DNA of 64,000 nt. It comes from Alloactinosynnema sp. L-07. Its GTDB lineage: Bacteria > Actinomycetota > Actinomycetes > Mycobacteriales > Pseudonocardiaceae. Positions 1-9,446 of the stretch are shown in pieces. The stretch lies in the NCBI RefSeq assembly GCF_900070365.1, contig NZ_LN850107.1, forward strand, positions 3,348,001 through 3,412,000, read 5' to 3'. The stretch's first letter is position 1. Every line of letters starts with the position of its first letter. The notes beneath the pieces were generated by a model that did no database searches, had not been told where the DNA came from, and was given only the letters and a program-made list of their open reading frames with translations. The translations under genes and the position numbers were made by a program.

Positions 1-3000
1 GGTGTAGCGGTCGAGCAGTTCGCGCAGCAGCACCGGCATCGACCAGCCGTCGAGCATCAGGTGGTGGCTGGTGATCACCAGCTGGCGCGCGGCCTCACCC
101 ACCCGGACCACGGTGAACCGGACCAGCGGCGGCTCGGCGAGGTCGAACCGCCGCGCGCGGTCAGCCGCGAGCAGCCGCGCCATGCCTGCCGCGGCGTCCC
201 CCGCCGTCAGGTCGACGACCTCGAACGGCGCCGACACCCGGGCGGGGACGACGGCCAGCGGGGCGGACAGCCCCTCGTGCCGGTAGGCGACCCGCAGCTG
301 CGGATGGTCGCGCAGCACCGCGTCCGCCGCGGCCCGCAGCCGGTCGGTGTCCAGCGGCCCGTCCAGTCCGACGACGAGCTGGGTGAGGTAGACGTCGGCG
401 CTGTCCTCATAGAGCGAGTGGAACAGCAGACCGTCCTGCAACGGCGTCACCGGCCACACGTCGGCCAGGTCGGGGTGGGCGGCCTCCAGCCGATCGATGT
501 CGGACTGGGTGACCGACGCGAGCGGGAAGTCCGACGGCGTGTGGCCGCCCGCCGCGGGCTTCCCGGTGTGCGTGGCGATCGCGGTCAGCGCACGGAACCA
601 CAGCTCACCCAGTCGCCGCACGTCGCCCTCGGCGAGCAGCTCGCCCGGCCACGCCCAGGTCACGCTCAGCCGGGGCCCGGTCGGCTGGTCCTCGGTGATG
701 GCGTTGATCTCCAGCAGGTGCGCGAACGGGATGCCGGGGTCCTCCCCCTCGCCGAGCGCGGCGGTCTCGGGCGCGGCGGCCCAGTCGGTGCCCTCGGCCG
801 GGACGCCGAAGCGGCCCAGGTAGTTGAACTCGATCTGCGGGGTGCCCAGCGCGGCGAGCGCGGGCGCGGTGTCGTCGTTGAGATGGCGCAGCAACCCGAA
901 GGTCTGGCCGGTCGAGCCCGCGCGGAGCTGTTCTTTCACCCGCTTGACGACGCCCGCGACCGCGGCCCCGCCGGACCACACCGACGCCCAGTCCACGGCG
1001 CCGAGGTCGAGCCGCACCGGCCGGATCGAGGTGAACCAGCCGATGGTGCGCGAGAGGTCCATGCCCGCGGCGTCCTCCTCGCGCCTGCCGTGGCCTTCCA
1101 GGTCCAGCACGACCTGGGTCGAATCGGAGAGCCCGCGGTCGCGCCGCCACGCGGCGACCGCGAGGCCGAGCGCGGTGACCAGGATGTCCTCGACGCCCGC
1201 GTGGAAGGCGGCAGGCGCCGCTGTCAGCAGCGCGGCTGTCTGCTCCTCTGGCAGCGTCATGGTCACCGAGCGCTCGGTGCCGACGACATCGCGCGCGGGG
1301 TCGAGCGGCCTGCTCGACAGCAGCGGGTCGGGGGTGGCCAGGATCTGTTGCCAGCGCTCGGTTTCCGCGACGACGGCGGGATCGTGGGCACGTTCGGCCT
1401 GATGCTGGGCCCAGCGCCGGAACGACGTGGCGACCAGCTCCGGCGGGGTGCCCAGGTCGGCCCACGCCTCGGCCAGGTCGGGCACCAGGATCCGCCAGGT
1501 CACCCCGTCGACCACCAGGTGTTGCAGACAAAGCAGCAGCCGTCCCTGCCGCAGCGGGCCGCGGTCGAACCACACCGCGCGAAGCATGACGCCCCGCTCC
1601 GGGTCAAGGTCGGCTACCGCGCGCTCGGACTCTTCGGCGACCACGCGGGCGAGTTCATCGTCGCCCAGCCCGCTCACGTCGACCCGAGTCAGACAATCGG
1701 TGACCGCACCGACGTCCTGGACCTCCAGTGTCCACTGTGTACCGTCACGGCCGAGCCGGGAGCGGAGCATGTCGTGCCGATCGATGACCGCGCGAAGCGC
1801 GGCGGTCAGCCGCTCCAGGCCGAGGTCGGCGGGCACCTGCACCAGCATCGACTGGTGGAAGGCGTCAATGGGCCCACCCCGGTCCCGAAGCCAGTGCATG
1901 ATCGGCGTCAGCGGGACCGCCCCGATCCCGGCGCCGGGCGCCTCCACCTCGACCGCCCCGGTGTCCCTGGCCACCGCGGCGAGCCGCTCGATGGTGCGGT
2001 GGGTGAACACCTCGTGCGGGGTGAAGTCGATGCCCGCCCGCCGCGCCCGGCTCACCAGTTGGATGGAGACGATGCTGTCGCCGCCGAGGTCGAAGAAACT
2101 GTCGTCGATGCCGATGCGCGGCAGGCCGAGCACATCGGCGAACAGACCGCACAGTGCTTCCTCACGCGGCGTGCGCGGGCCACGGTGCGAGGCCACGGCT
2201 GCGAAGTCCGGCGCGGGCAACGCCTTGCGGTCCAGCTTTCCGTTGGGGGTCAACGGGAACTCGTCCAGCACCACGACCGCGGCGGGCACCATGTACTCGG
2301 GCAGCGTCTCGGCGGCGTGGGCACGCACCTCGGCCGGATCCACCGGGCGCCCGTCCGGCACGACATAGGCGACCAGCCGCTTCTGCGCGGCGTCCTCGTT
2401 GACCACCACGGCGGCCGACCGGACCGCCGGGTGCCCGCTGATCGTGGCCTCGATCTCGCCCAGTTCGATGCGGAACCCGCGTACTTTCACCTGATTGTCG
2501 GCCCGACCGACGAAGACGAGGTCCCCGCTCGGCAGCCGCTTGACCAGGTCGCCCGTGCGGTACATCCGGGTGCCCGGCGCGTCGAACGGGTTGGCCACGA
2601 ACCGCTCGGCGGTGAGCGCGGGGCGGTTGAGGTAGCCCCGAGCCAGCCCCGCGCCCGCCAGGTACAGCTCCCCCGGCTCACCGTCGGGCACCGGCCGCAG
2701 CGCCGCGTCGAGCACGTGCGCGGCGACGCCCCGGATCGGCCTGCCCATCGGCGGCGCGGCGTCCCCGGTGGCGGGCTCGCTCATCGTGGCGACCACAGTG
2801 GACTCGGTCGGCCCGTAGACGTGCACCAGCCGCCTGCCCGGCGCCCACCGCGCGGCCAGTTCGCGCGAGCACGCCTCCCCGCCGACGATGACGCTGGTCA
2901 TGGTGGGCAGCGGGCGGTCGGGCAGCGACGCCAGCATCGCGGCCACCAGGTCGGTGTGGGTCACCCCGTGCCGCTCGATCACATCGGCGAGCACGTCGCC

Positions 3001-3708
3001 CGCCATCTGCTCGTCGGGACCGGGCACGACCAGGGTCGCACCGGCGAACAGGGTCATTGCGATGTCAGCCATCGAGACGTCGAAGCTGATCGACACCGCG
3101 AGCAGGAACCGGCTCCCCGGCCCGATCAGCAGCCGGTCGATGTGCTCGGCGGCCATGCCGCCGACACCCCGGTGGGTCACCACGACGCCCTTGGGCGTGC
3201 CGGTGGACCCCGAGGTGAAGATGACGTACGCGGCGTCGTCCAGCGACAGCGGCCGGGTCCGGTCGGCGTCGGTCGGGCCGATGTCGGCGGTGGCGTCGTC
3301 GATGAGCAGTACGTCGGCGTCGAGGGTCGCCGCCACCGCCTCGGTCGTGACGACCACGGCGGGCCGGGCGTCGCCGAGGATGAGGGCGATGCGGTCGGCC
3401 GGGTACCCGGGGTCGATGGGCAGGTACGCCGCACCCGACTTGAGCACCCCGAGCCAGGCCACGATCATCTCCGGCGAGCGCGGCACCGCCAGCCCGACCA
3501 GGTCACCCGGCCCCACGCCCCCGTCGATCAGCCGCCACGCCAGCCGGTTCGCCCGCGCGTCCAGCTCCGCGTAGGTCAGTTCGGTCCCGCCGTGCACCAC
3601 CGCGATCGCGCCGGGGTCGGCCGCGCACGCCGCCTCGAACAGCTCAGGCATGGGCGCGGTGTCCCCGCCGGGGAACCGCGGCCGGTACGACGCTGGGGAT
3701 TGCGACAT
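1..3708 (-). CDS. Nonribosomal peptide synthetase, N-terminal part (A-PCP-E-C), cut by window edge
   Basis: Modular enzyme that activates an amino acid, loads it on a carrier domain, epimerises it and passes it to the next module. About 1236 residues are visible. The adenylation domain (about 20-510) shows the [10 protein letters not shown] loop near residue 160, FDVSMAD, YGPTEST and YRTGD motifs and the late Lys motif TPNGKLDRK. The carrier motif FFDLGGDSI lies near 541; the GGDS form is typical before epimerisation domains. The epimerisation domain has QHLVVDG near 728 (first His of HHxxxDG is Gln, the catalytic second His is kept) and ends with FNYLGRF. The following condensation domain has [10 protein letters not shown] near 1213 and should accept a D-configured donor. 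No condensation domain precedes the A domain, so this looks like an initiation module giving a D-residue. The ATG has GGAGG seven bases upstream. Substrate specificity cannot be read confidently. Confidence 0.95.
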   Translation of the reverse strand, partial: MSQSPASYRPRFPGGDTAPMPELFEAACAADPGAIAVVHGGTELTYAELDARANRLAWRLIDGGVGPGDLVGLAVPRSPEMIVAWLGVLKSGAAYLPIDPGYPADRIALILGDARPAVVVTTEAVAATLDADVLLIDDATADIGPTDADRTRPLSLDDAAYVIFTSGSTGTPKGVVVTHRGVGGMAAEHIDRLLIGPGSRFLLAVSISFDVSMADIAMTLFAGATLVVPGPDEQMAGDVLADVIERHGVTHTDLVAAMLASLPDRPLPTMTSVIVGGEACSRELAARWAPGRRLVHVYGPTESTVVATMSEPATGDAAPPMGRPIRGVAAHVLDAALRPVPDGEPGELYLAGAGLARGYLNRPALTAERFVANPFDAPGTRMYRTGDLVKRLPSGDLVFVGRADNQVKVRGFRIELGEIEATISGHPAVRSAAVVVNEDAAQKRLVAYVVPDGRPVDPAEVRAHAAETLPEYMVPAAVVVLDEFPLTPNGKLDRKALPAPDFAAVASHRGPRTPREEALCGLFADVLGLPRIGIDDSFFDLGGDSIVSIQLVSRARRAGIDFTPHEVFTHRTIERLAAVARDTGAVEVEAPGAGIGAVPLTPIMHWLRDRGGPIDAFHQSMLVQVPADLGLERLTAALRAVIDRHDMLRSRLGRDGTQWTLEVQDVGAVTDCLTRVDVSGLGDDELARVVAEESERAVADLDPERGVMLRAVWFDRGPLRQGRLLLCLQHLVVDGVTWRILVPDLAEAWADLGTPPELVATSFRRWAQHQAERAHDPAVVAETERWQQILATPDPLLSSRPLDPARDVVGTERSVTMTLPEEQTAALLTAAPAAFHAGVEDILVTALGLAVAAWRRDRGLSDSTQVVLDLEGHGRREEDAAGMDLSRTIGWFTSIRPVRLDLGAVDWASVWSGGAAVAGVVKRVKEQLRAGSTGQTFGLLRHLNDDTAPALAALGTPQIEFNYLGRFGVPAEGTDWAAAPETAALGEGEDPGIPFAHLLEINAITEDQPTGPRLSVTWAWPGELLAEGDVRRLGELWFRALTAIATHTGKPAAGGHTPSDFPLASVTQSDIDRLEAAHPDLADVWPVTPLQDGLLFHSLYEDSADVYLTQLVVGLDGPLDTDRLRAAADAVLRDHPQLRVAYRHEGLSAPLAVVPARVSAPFEVVDLTAGDAAAGMARLLAADRARRFDLAEPPLVRFTVVRVGEAARQLVITSHHLMLDGWSMPVLLRELLDRYT

Positions 3709-3844
3709 GTGCTGGCCTCCGCGAGTCTGGTCCGCCCGCCCGATCGACGCGGGTCACCGGTATCCACTCTGGCCGCGCGCCCCGGCCACCACCCGAGCCA
3801 AAGCGTCCGCGAATGGATCGTTTTGGCCCGTGCCGGTGAACGCG

Positions 3845-3878
3845 CAGGGCCGGGTGGGGCGTGATCGCCCCACCCGGC
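3845..3878 (-). terminator. Perfect 15-bp hairpin between M28-like gene and NRPS
   Basis: A perfect GC-rich inverted repeat (GGGCCGGGTGGGGCG, loop TGAT, then its complement) without a T tract. It sits after the stop of the M28-like gene and 137 bases before the NRPS start, both on the minus strand. Most likely it terminates the peptidase-like operon; it could also act as an attenuator in the NRPS leader. Confidence 0.7.
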
Positions 3879-3944
3879 CCGGCCAAACGGGTCCCGCTAC
3901 TCCCACACGCCCATGGTCGTCGCTTGACCGCTACGACGGCGCCC

Positions 3945-5429
3945 TCACGCGCGCTCACCGTCCACTGTGGCCGTTACCGCCGCCCACACGACCCGCGACG
4001 ACGCCCGGCGGTCCCGTGGCGGCACCCCGTTGACGTCCTCGGTGGACATCGCGTAGGTGCCGGTGGCGAAGGCCAGCGCGTCGGCGTTGCGGGACAGGAT
4101 CTCCCGGTTGATGTTGCCCAGGTTGTCGCACGGCGCGAGGTTGCACGGGTCGAAGGCGATTCCGGCCGTACCGCCCCACTTCGCCGCCTGCGCGGGCGAC
4201 TTGATGTGCGGGATGCCCGCGAACGGCCCGCCGGTGGGGATGCCCGCGGCGATGAAGGTCGCGTAGTTGCCCTGGCCGACAACGGGAGCGGGTTCGGTCT
4301 GCACCCCGATCCCGGTCATGAAGTCCACAAAGGTCTTCTCGATCTGCGCCGACCCATAGGGCATCGGCCCTGCCTGCCCCGCGGAGTTGTCGCCGTCGAA
4401 GACGAAGTGGCCGCCGTTGGGCGAGCCGAGCGGGCCCACGTCGAGGTACATCGCGATGTCGAGCCGCTGTTCGTCGTTCAGCGAGTTCAGGTACGGCGCC
4501 GCGCCCGAGTGCGGCACATCGGCGCCCCAGAAGGCGAAGCGCACCGCGTTGTTGATCCGCGGGGAGCCGCCGAGCTTGCGCGCCAACTCCAGCGTCGCCG
4601 CCCCGTTCGACCCGTTGTCGTTGACGCCGGGCGACGTGGTGACGCTGTCGGAGTGGGTGCCGAGCAGGATGACGTTGTCCTTGCGCCCGGTGCGGGTCTG
4701 GGCGATGACGTTGTGCGACACGGTCGCCTCGACGTGCCTGCGCACCTCGACGTTCGTCGACACCCCACCCAGCCCGGTGAGCCTCGCGCCGTCGGCCGAC
4801 CCGAGCATGACCGCCGGGATCCGGGCCTGCGCCGGGTCGACCACGCCGCCCACGGCTCCGACGGAGTGGTTGTAGAACACGACCGCGACGGCACCCAAAC
4901 CGGTCGCCACCAACAGCTTCTGGGTGTAGGGACACCCGCCGCGCTTGACCAGCGCCACGGCGCCGGAGGTGGTCAGGCCCGCGTAGTCGGCGGCCTGACA
5001 GCCGGAGTCGGCGTCGGCGGGCACGACCGCGAGCGGGCCGGTGACGCCGCCGACCGCGGTGTCCGGCGACCCGATCAGCGGGTTCGGCGCCAGGCTGGTG
5101 GCCCCGGCGGCCACCACGGCCCGGTCGATGACCACGCGGTCATAGGTGAACTCGTGCGAGGTGACGTCGAACCCGGCCGTGCGCAGCGAGTCGGTGATGT
5201 AGTCCTGCGTCTTCGTGTAGCCGGGGCTCGGGTCGGCGCGGTGGCCGCCGTTGCGGTCGGCGATGCGCTGGAAGGCGATCAAGTGCCGGTTGACGCCGTC
5301 GAGGGTCACCCGCTCGACGAGCCGTTCCGCCAGGGTCGGCCTGGCCTGCGGCGCCGCGTGCGCGGTGGCCACCGGCAGTGCCGCCAGGACGAGGACTGCC
5401 AAGGCGAGCGCACCGCGGCCGCGGCTCAC
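3945..5429 (-). CDS. Secreted M28-like (aminopeptidase S/Y type) protein with PA domain, degenerate active site
   Basis: A 494-aa protein with a Sec signal peptide ending near THAAP. It shows M28 aminopeptidase architecture with a protease-associated domain inserted between the N-terminal segment (PGYTKTQDYI) and the catalytic core. Against the Streptomyces griseus aminopeptidase pattern, the His of GAHLDS is kept (His259) and the Asp of INDNG is kept. The Glu-Glu pair of GAEE is Asp304-Val305, the Asp of NFDMIGSPN is Gly332 and the final His (DRCYH) is Leu431. It should therefore not bind two zincs and is probably a non-catalytic binding protein. The GTG start overlaps the stop of the upstream paralogue (GTGA), so the pair is translationally coupled. 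Confidence 0.88.
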   Translation of the reverse strand: MSRGRGALALAVLVLAALPVATAHAAPQARPTLAERLVERVTLDGVNRHLIAFQRIADRNGGHRADPSPGYTKTQDYITDSLRTAGFDVTSHEFTYDRVVIDRAVVAAGATSLAPNPLIGSPDTAVGGVTGPLAVVPADADSGCQAADYAGLTTSGAVALVKRGGCPYTQKLLVATGLGAVAVVFYNHSVGAVGGVVDPAQARIPAVMLGSADGARLTGLGGVSTNVEVRRHVEATVSHNVIAQTRTGRKDNVILLGTHSDSVTTSPGVNDNGSNGAATLELARKLGGSPRINNAVRFAFWGADVPHSGAAPYLNSLNDEQRLDIAMYLDVGPLGSPNGGHFVFDGDNSAGQAGPMPYGSAQIEKTFVDFMTGIGVQTEPAPVVGQGNYATFIAAGIPTGGPFAGIPHIKSPAQAAKWGGTAGIAFDPCNLAPCDNLGNINREILSRNADALAFATGTYAMSTEDVNGVPPRDRRASSRVVWAAVTATVDGERA

Positions 5430-6940
5430 TCGGCACCGCCTAAGGTGGTCGCCTTCAGCGCGACGGCGGCGCGGGCCTGCGCCCGCTGTTCCCGCGCGGG
5501 AACGCCGTTGACGTCCTCGGTGCTGGTGGCGTAGCCACCGAGCACGAACGCCAGCGCGTCGGCGTTGCGGTCGAGCACGGCACGGTCGACGTTGCCGAGG
5601 TTGTCGCACGCCTGCTGGTGGCAGCGGTCGAAGGACACACCCGCGGTGCCGCCCCACTTGGTGGCCTGCGCCGGGGTCTTCTGGCGGTAGGACCCCGCGT
5701 AGAGGCCGCCGGTCGGGATCGCGGCCATGATGAACTGGCTGTGGTCCCACTGGCGGTCGAAGTTGCTGCCATCGGCCTGGATCTCGCGTCCCGCCAGGTA
5801 GCGCACGAACGCCTGCTCGATCTGCGCGGAGCCGTACGGCATCGGACCCACCGAGCCGGTCGAGTTGTCGCCGTCGTAGACGAAGTAGCCCGCGTTCCTC
5901 GACCCGATCGAGTTCGAGTTCAGGTACATCGCGATGTCGAGCTGCTGCTCGAAGGTCAGCGACTTCAGGTAGAACCCTGCGGCGGTCTTGTCCACGTCCT
6001 CCGCGCCCCACCAGGCGAAACGCACGGCGTTGTTGACCCGCGGGGCCGGGCCCAGCTTCAGCGCGATCTCCAGCAGGGCCGCCGAACTGGTGCCGGTGTC
6101 GTTGATGCCCGCGCTGGTCGGGATGCTGTCGAGCTGCGCGCCGGTCATGACCACGTTGTCGGTGCGGCCCGTGCGGGTCTGGGTGACCAGGTAGCGGCTG
6201 GTGGTCATCTCCCGGTGCGTGCGAATGTCCACAGTGGTCTGCGTACCCGCGACCGCGGTGAGCGCGAGACCCTCGGCGGTGGTCAGGCCCGCGGTGGGGA
6301 TCTTGGACTGGGCCGGGTCGACTCCGCCGTAGCCGGGGCCTTCGACGTGGTTGTAGACCAGCGCGGCGACAGCGCCCGCCTGCGCGGCCACCAGCTGCTT
6401 CTGGGTGAAGGAGCAGCCGCCGCGCTTGATCAGCGCGATCGCGCCCGTGGCGTTGATGCCCGCGTAGTCCTCGATCTGGCAGCCGGGGTTGGCGTCGACG
6501 GGGACGGCCACGAGCGGACCGGTGAGCCCGCCGACGGGGGTGCTCACCGAGTCGGTCATCTGCAAGGGAACGGCGCGGACCGAGCCCGCCGTGACAGTGG
6601 CCGCGTCCACGACGATGCGGTTGTAGGTGAACTCCGGCGTGCTGACGTCGAAGCCCGCCGCGCGCAGCCTGCCCGCGACGTAGTCCAGGCTCTTCTGGTA
6701 GCCCGGCGTGTGCGCCGCGCGGGTGCCGCCGTTGGTGTCGGCGATGCGCTGCAGGGCGATGAGGTGGCGGTTGATGTTGTCGGCGGTCACCGCTTTGGCG
6801 AGCTTGGTGCCCAGCGCGGCGGGGTCGGCGGGCGCGGCGTGGGCGGCGGGCGTCGTGGCGAGCACGGTGCCCGCGATCGCGACGGCCACGGCGCAGCGGC
6901 GCCGCCAGTTTCGGTTCGGACGTGGCGTGGATGGGGACAC
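5426..6940 (-). CDS. Secreted M28-like protein with PA domain, degenerate active site (paralogue)
   Basis: A 504-aa protein with a signal peptide (RRR n-region, hydrophobic core, cleavage near AHAAP). It has the same PA-inserted M28 architecture as its downstream neighbour and much local similarity (PMPYGSAQIE, TKWGGTAG, CDNLGN). Zinc-ligand positions are changed: GAHLDS is GAQLDS (Gln269), GAEE is Glu314-Asp315, the NFDMI Asp is Asn343 and the DRCYH His is Gln442. Only the bridging Asp in GINDTG is clearly kept. The catalytic base Glu remains but the metal site should not form. It is first gene of a two-gene unit and divergent from the MocR regulator. Its proximity to the NRPS suggests, but does not show, a role in that product's biology. 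Confidence 0.88.
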   Translation of the reverse strand: MSPSTPRPNRNWRRRCAVAVAIAGTVLATTPAAHAAPADPAALGTKLAKAVTADNINRHLIALQRIADTNGGTRAAHTPGYQKSLDYVAGRLRAAGFDVSTPEFTYNRIVVDAATVTAGSVRAVPLQMTDSVSTPVGGLTGPLVAVPVDANPGCQIEDYAGINATGAIALIKRGGCSFTQKQLVAAQAGAVAALVYNHVEGPGYGGVDPAQSKIPTAGLTTAEGLALTAVAGTQTTVDIRTHREMTTSRYLVTQTRTGRTDNVVMTGAQLDSIPTSAGINDTGTSSAALLEIALKLGPAPRVNNAVRFAWWGAEDVDKTAAGFYLKSLTFEQQLDIAMYLNSNSIGSRNAGYFVYDGDNSTGSVGPMPYGSAQIEQAFVRYLAGREIQADGSNFDRQWDHSQFIMAAIPTGGLYAGSYRQKTPAQATKWGGTAGVSFDRCHQQACDNLGNVDRAVLDRNADALAFVLGGYATSTEDVNGVPAREQRAQARAAVALKATTLGGAE

Positions 6941-7087
6941 GGGAACTCCCTCACAATCGGTACCGCGAGCCCGCGGCGCGGGTGGTCACGTGCCGCAGCC
7001 TGCCGGGTGGACCGGGTGCGATCCCGTGCCATTTCGGACCAAGGTGGATCGGAATCGGGCCACATCAGGGAATCCACCGTCGTGTGC

Positions 7088-7116
7088 TTCACGGTCGCGG
7101 CGCTGTGCGCTAGCGT
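7088..7116 (+). promoter_or_regulatory. Candidate promoter for the MocR gene
   Basis: TTCACG, a 17-base spacer, then TAGCGT, ending about 27 bases before the ATG. It lies in the 202-base region shared with the divergent M28-like genes, where a MocR protein would usually act. The match to the sigma-70 consensus is weak. Confidence 0.3.
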
Positions 7117-7142
7117 CTGCGATCCACGAGAGGGCAACGACC

Positions 7143-8639
7143 ATGCCAATGGAGCGCGAAGTGGACCGGTCGAGCGACGCCGGCGCTCTCGCCGGCCTGA
7201 TCGGCGACTGGGCGGCGCGGAAGGGGCCGCTCTACCGCAAGCTGTCCGAGGCCTTGAGCCTGCTGATCCGCGAGGGCGTGCTGCGCACGGGCGACCGGCT
7301 GCCGTCCGAGCGCGATCTGGCCAAGACGCTCGCGGTGAGCCGCGCGACCGTCGTGGCGGCCTACGACGAGCTGCGCGGCGCCGGTCTCATCGAGAGCCTG
7401 CGCGGCAGCGGGACCAGGGTGATCGCGAAGGTGCGGCCGAGGTCGGCCGCCGCCGACGGGCGGGTGCCCGGCGGCCGAGCCACGTCCATCTTCCAGCGGA
7501 TGGTCGACGGCCCCAGCGAGCTGATCTCCCTGGCGTTCGCGGGTGAGCCCGCCGCCGACGAGGTCGGCGACGCGCTGGCCGAGCTGGTCCGGCACGGGCT
7601 GCCCGAGCTGATGTCGGACTCGGGCTACCACCCGCGCGGCTACCCGCCGCTGCTGGAGGCGATCTCCGAACACCTCACCCAGCACCGCCTGCCCACCGTC
7701 CCCGACCAGGTCCTGGTCACCACGGGCGCCCAGCAGGCCATCGGCCTGATCGCCCAGATGTACCTGCGCCCCGGCGCCACGGTCGTGGTCGAGTCGCCGA
7801 GCTGGCCCGGCTGCCTGGACGTGTTCCGGGCGGCGGGGGCGAAGCTGGTCGGCGTGCCCTTGGACGAGGAGGGCGTGCGCACCGACGGCCTGAGCCATGC
7901 CTTCGCCGACGCTCCCGCGCTGGCCTACCTCATGCCGACCTACCACAACCCGACCGGCACGCTGATGTCCGCCGATCGGCGCAGGCAGATCGCCGAGTTG
8001 GCCGCCCGCTTCGACGTCCCGATCGTCGAGGACAACGCCTACAGCGCCTTCGCCACCACTGACGGCAGGCCACACCCGCCCGCCATCGCCGCCTTCGCAG
8101 GCGGCACCGCCGAGGTGCTCACCGTCGGCTCACTCGCCAAGGCCGTGTGGGGCGGGCTGCGGATCGGCTGGATCCGCGGGCCAGGTGAGGTCATCGAGCG
8201 CCTGGCCCGGCACAAGGTCCGGGCCGACCTGGCCAGCCCGGTCCTCGACCAGGCCATCGCGGTGAGCCTGCTGCCCAAGATCGTCGACATCGCGGGCGAC
8301 CGCGCCCACCGGCTGCGCCCCCGGCTGGACCACCTGTGCCACCTGCTGACCGACCAACTCCCCCAGTGGCGCTGGCGGGTCCCCGACGGCGGGTCGGCGC
8401 TGTGGATCGAGCTGCCAGACACCGACGCCCAGGTCTTCGCCCAGGTCGCCTTGCGCCACGGCGTGGAGATCGTCCCCGGCTCGGCCACGGACCCGTCGGG
8501 CGACCACGACACCTTCATCCGGCTCCCCTACACCTTCCCGGTGCAGGTGCTGACCGAGACCGTGACCCGCCTCCGCCGCGCGTGGATCGAGTTGCGCAGG
8601 CACGGCCCGACAACGGATCCGATGCAGACCCTTTTCTGA
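7143..8639 (+). CDS. MocR-type GntR transcriptional regulator with aminotransferase fold
   Basis: A 498-aa protein. The N-terminal GntR winged helix (about 28-95; LPSERDLAKTLAVSRATV) joins a fold-type I aminotransferase domain. That domain keeps the nicotinamide-loop motif YHNPTG, the pyridine-nitrogen Asp in VEDNAYSAF and the PLP Lys in GSLAKAVWGG. Such proteins bind DNA and sense PLP or an amino compound; the ligand is not predictable here. The start was chosen at the ATG following AGAGGG; a longer open frame upstream crosses the intergenic region and is not supported. Divergence from the M28-like/NRPS block makes those genes its likely targets. Confidence 0.92.
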   Translation: MPMEREVDRSSDAGALAGLIGDWAARKGPLYRKLSEALSLLIREGVLRTGDRLPSERDLAKTLAVSRATVVAAYDELRGAGLIESLRGSGTRVIAKVRPRSAAADGRVPGGRATSIFQRMVDGPSELISLAFAGEPAADEVGDALAELVRHGLPELMSDSGYHPRGYPPLLEAISEHLTQHRLPTVPDQVLVTTGAQQAIGLIAQMYLRPGATVVVESPSWPGCLDVFRAAGAKLVGVPLDEEGVRTDGLSHAFADAPALAYLMPTYHNPTGTLMSADRRRQIAELAARFDVPIVEDNAYSAFATTDGRPHPPAIAAFAGGTAEVLTVGSLAKAVWGGLRIGWIRGPGEVIERLARHKVRADLASPVLDQAIAVSLLPKIVDIAGDRAHRLRPRLDHLCHLLTDQLPQWRWRVPDGGSALWIELPDTDAQVFAQVALRHGVEIVPGSATDPSGDHDTFIRLPYTFPVQVLTETVTRLRRAWIELRRHGPTTDPMQTLF

Positions 8640-8734
8640 CGAGGCGTGAGAACCTCTGCGCGAGGAACGGCCCGCGGTCGACGCGACTCTCGTCAACGCA
8701 GCCGCCTTTGACCAAACATCGGAGTCAAAGACTC

Positions 8735-8763
8735 TTGACATGGTGTCCGCGACACCTTACATT
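8735..8763 (+). promoter_or_regulatory. Strong promoter with palindromic operator-like core
   Basis: TTGACA, a 17-base spacer, TACATT. The spacer contains the palindrome GGTGTC-CGC-GACACC. The -35 segment TTGACAT recurs inverted as ATGTCAA at 8769-8775. Transcription would start near 8770, giving a leader of about 30 bases to the GTG at 8800. The palindrome between -35 and -10 suggests repression, most simply by the XRE protein encoded in the same operon. Confidence 0.65.
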
Positions 8764-8799
8764 CGACGATGTCAAAGTTGTTTTACATTGGGGGTCGGC

Positions 8800-9228
8800 G
8801 TGGCACTCGAAGAGAAGCGCGCGTGGATCATGGGGCTGGTCACCGCCTGCACGTATCTGACCTACCTCGTCATCATCCTGAGCCGCGCAGGCGACGGGCC
8901 GCTGACTGAGACGCCCTATGTCGCGGCTCTATTGTGGACCATTGGTGTGGCGATCGTCGTGACGATCGTGCTCAGCATCGCCGCCGAGATCACCACGCCG
9001 AAGGACTCCCGGAAAAAGGACGAGCGGGACCGAGGGATCGAGCGGTTCGGTGAGTACACCGGCTACTCGTTCACCGCCATCGGCGGGGTATCGACGCTGG
9101 CCATGGCCATGGCCGAGGTCGACCACTTCTGGATCGCCAACGCGATCTACCTCGCGTTCGCGCTGTCCGGCCTAATCGCTTCCATGGCCAAGATATCCGC
9201 CTACCGTCGGGGATTTCAGTCGTGGTGA
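8800..9228 (+). CDS. Small four-helix membrane protein, DUF2178-like
   Basis: A 142-aa protein with four predicted transmembrane helices (about 10-30, 45-70, 95-115, 117-140) and a charged loop rich in Lys, Asp and Arg after helix 2. DUF2178-like membrane proteins are known to sit next to small XRE regulators, as here. The GTG was chosen because GGGGG lies just upstream and an earlier ATG at 8740 falls inside the promoter. The stop overlaps the start of the regulator gene. Molecular function is unknown. Confidence 0.75.
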   Translation: MALEEKRAWIMGLVTACTYLTYLVIILSRAGDGPLTETPYVAALLWTIGVAIVVTIVLSIAAEITTPKDSRKKDERDRGIERFGEYTGYSFTAIGGVSTLAMAMAEVDHFWIANAIYLAFALSGLIASMAKISAYRRGFQSW

Positions 9229-9446
9229 AGTCGACCAAGGTCACGAACTCGATCCGGGCACTGCGGTTCGCCAACGGCGAGATGACCCAGGCGGCGCTCG
9301 CGGAACGGATCGGCGTGACCAGGCAAACCATCATCGCCGTCGAGCAGGGGCGTTATTCGCCGTCGCTGGAGATGGCATTTCAGATCGCGCGGGTCTTCAA
9401 GGTTCCACTCGATGACGTTTTTCAGTACCCAGGGGAGAAATCGTGA
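9222..9446 (+). CDS. Small XRE-family transcriptional regulator
   Basis: A 74-aa, single-domain helix-turn-helix protein (MTQAALAERIGVTRQTI, then EQGRYSPSLEMAF), the YgzD-like form often paired with DUF2178 membrane proteins. It has no ligand domain, so sensing may lie with the membrane partner. GTG codons at 9222 and 9225 are both possible; 9222 is better spaced from GGGG. It is coupled to both neighbours by overlaps and probably acts on the palindrome in the operon promoter. Confidence 0.9.
   Translation: MVKSTKVTNSIRALRFANGEMTQAALAERIGVTRQTIIAVEQGRYSPSLEMAFQIARVFKVPLDDVFQYPGEKS

Noticed and set aside
61..3864. Plus-strand open frame of 1267 codons opposite the NRPS
   Set aside because: The translation is low-complexity Arg/Gly/Pro/Val without motifs, while the minus strand carries all NRPS core motifs.
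3945..6011. Full 688-codon minus frame for the M28-like gene
   Set aside because: Its first 194 codons are antisense-like filler overlapping the upstream paralogue; the GTG at 5429 precedes a proper signal peptide.
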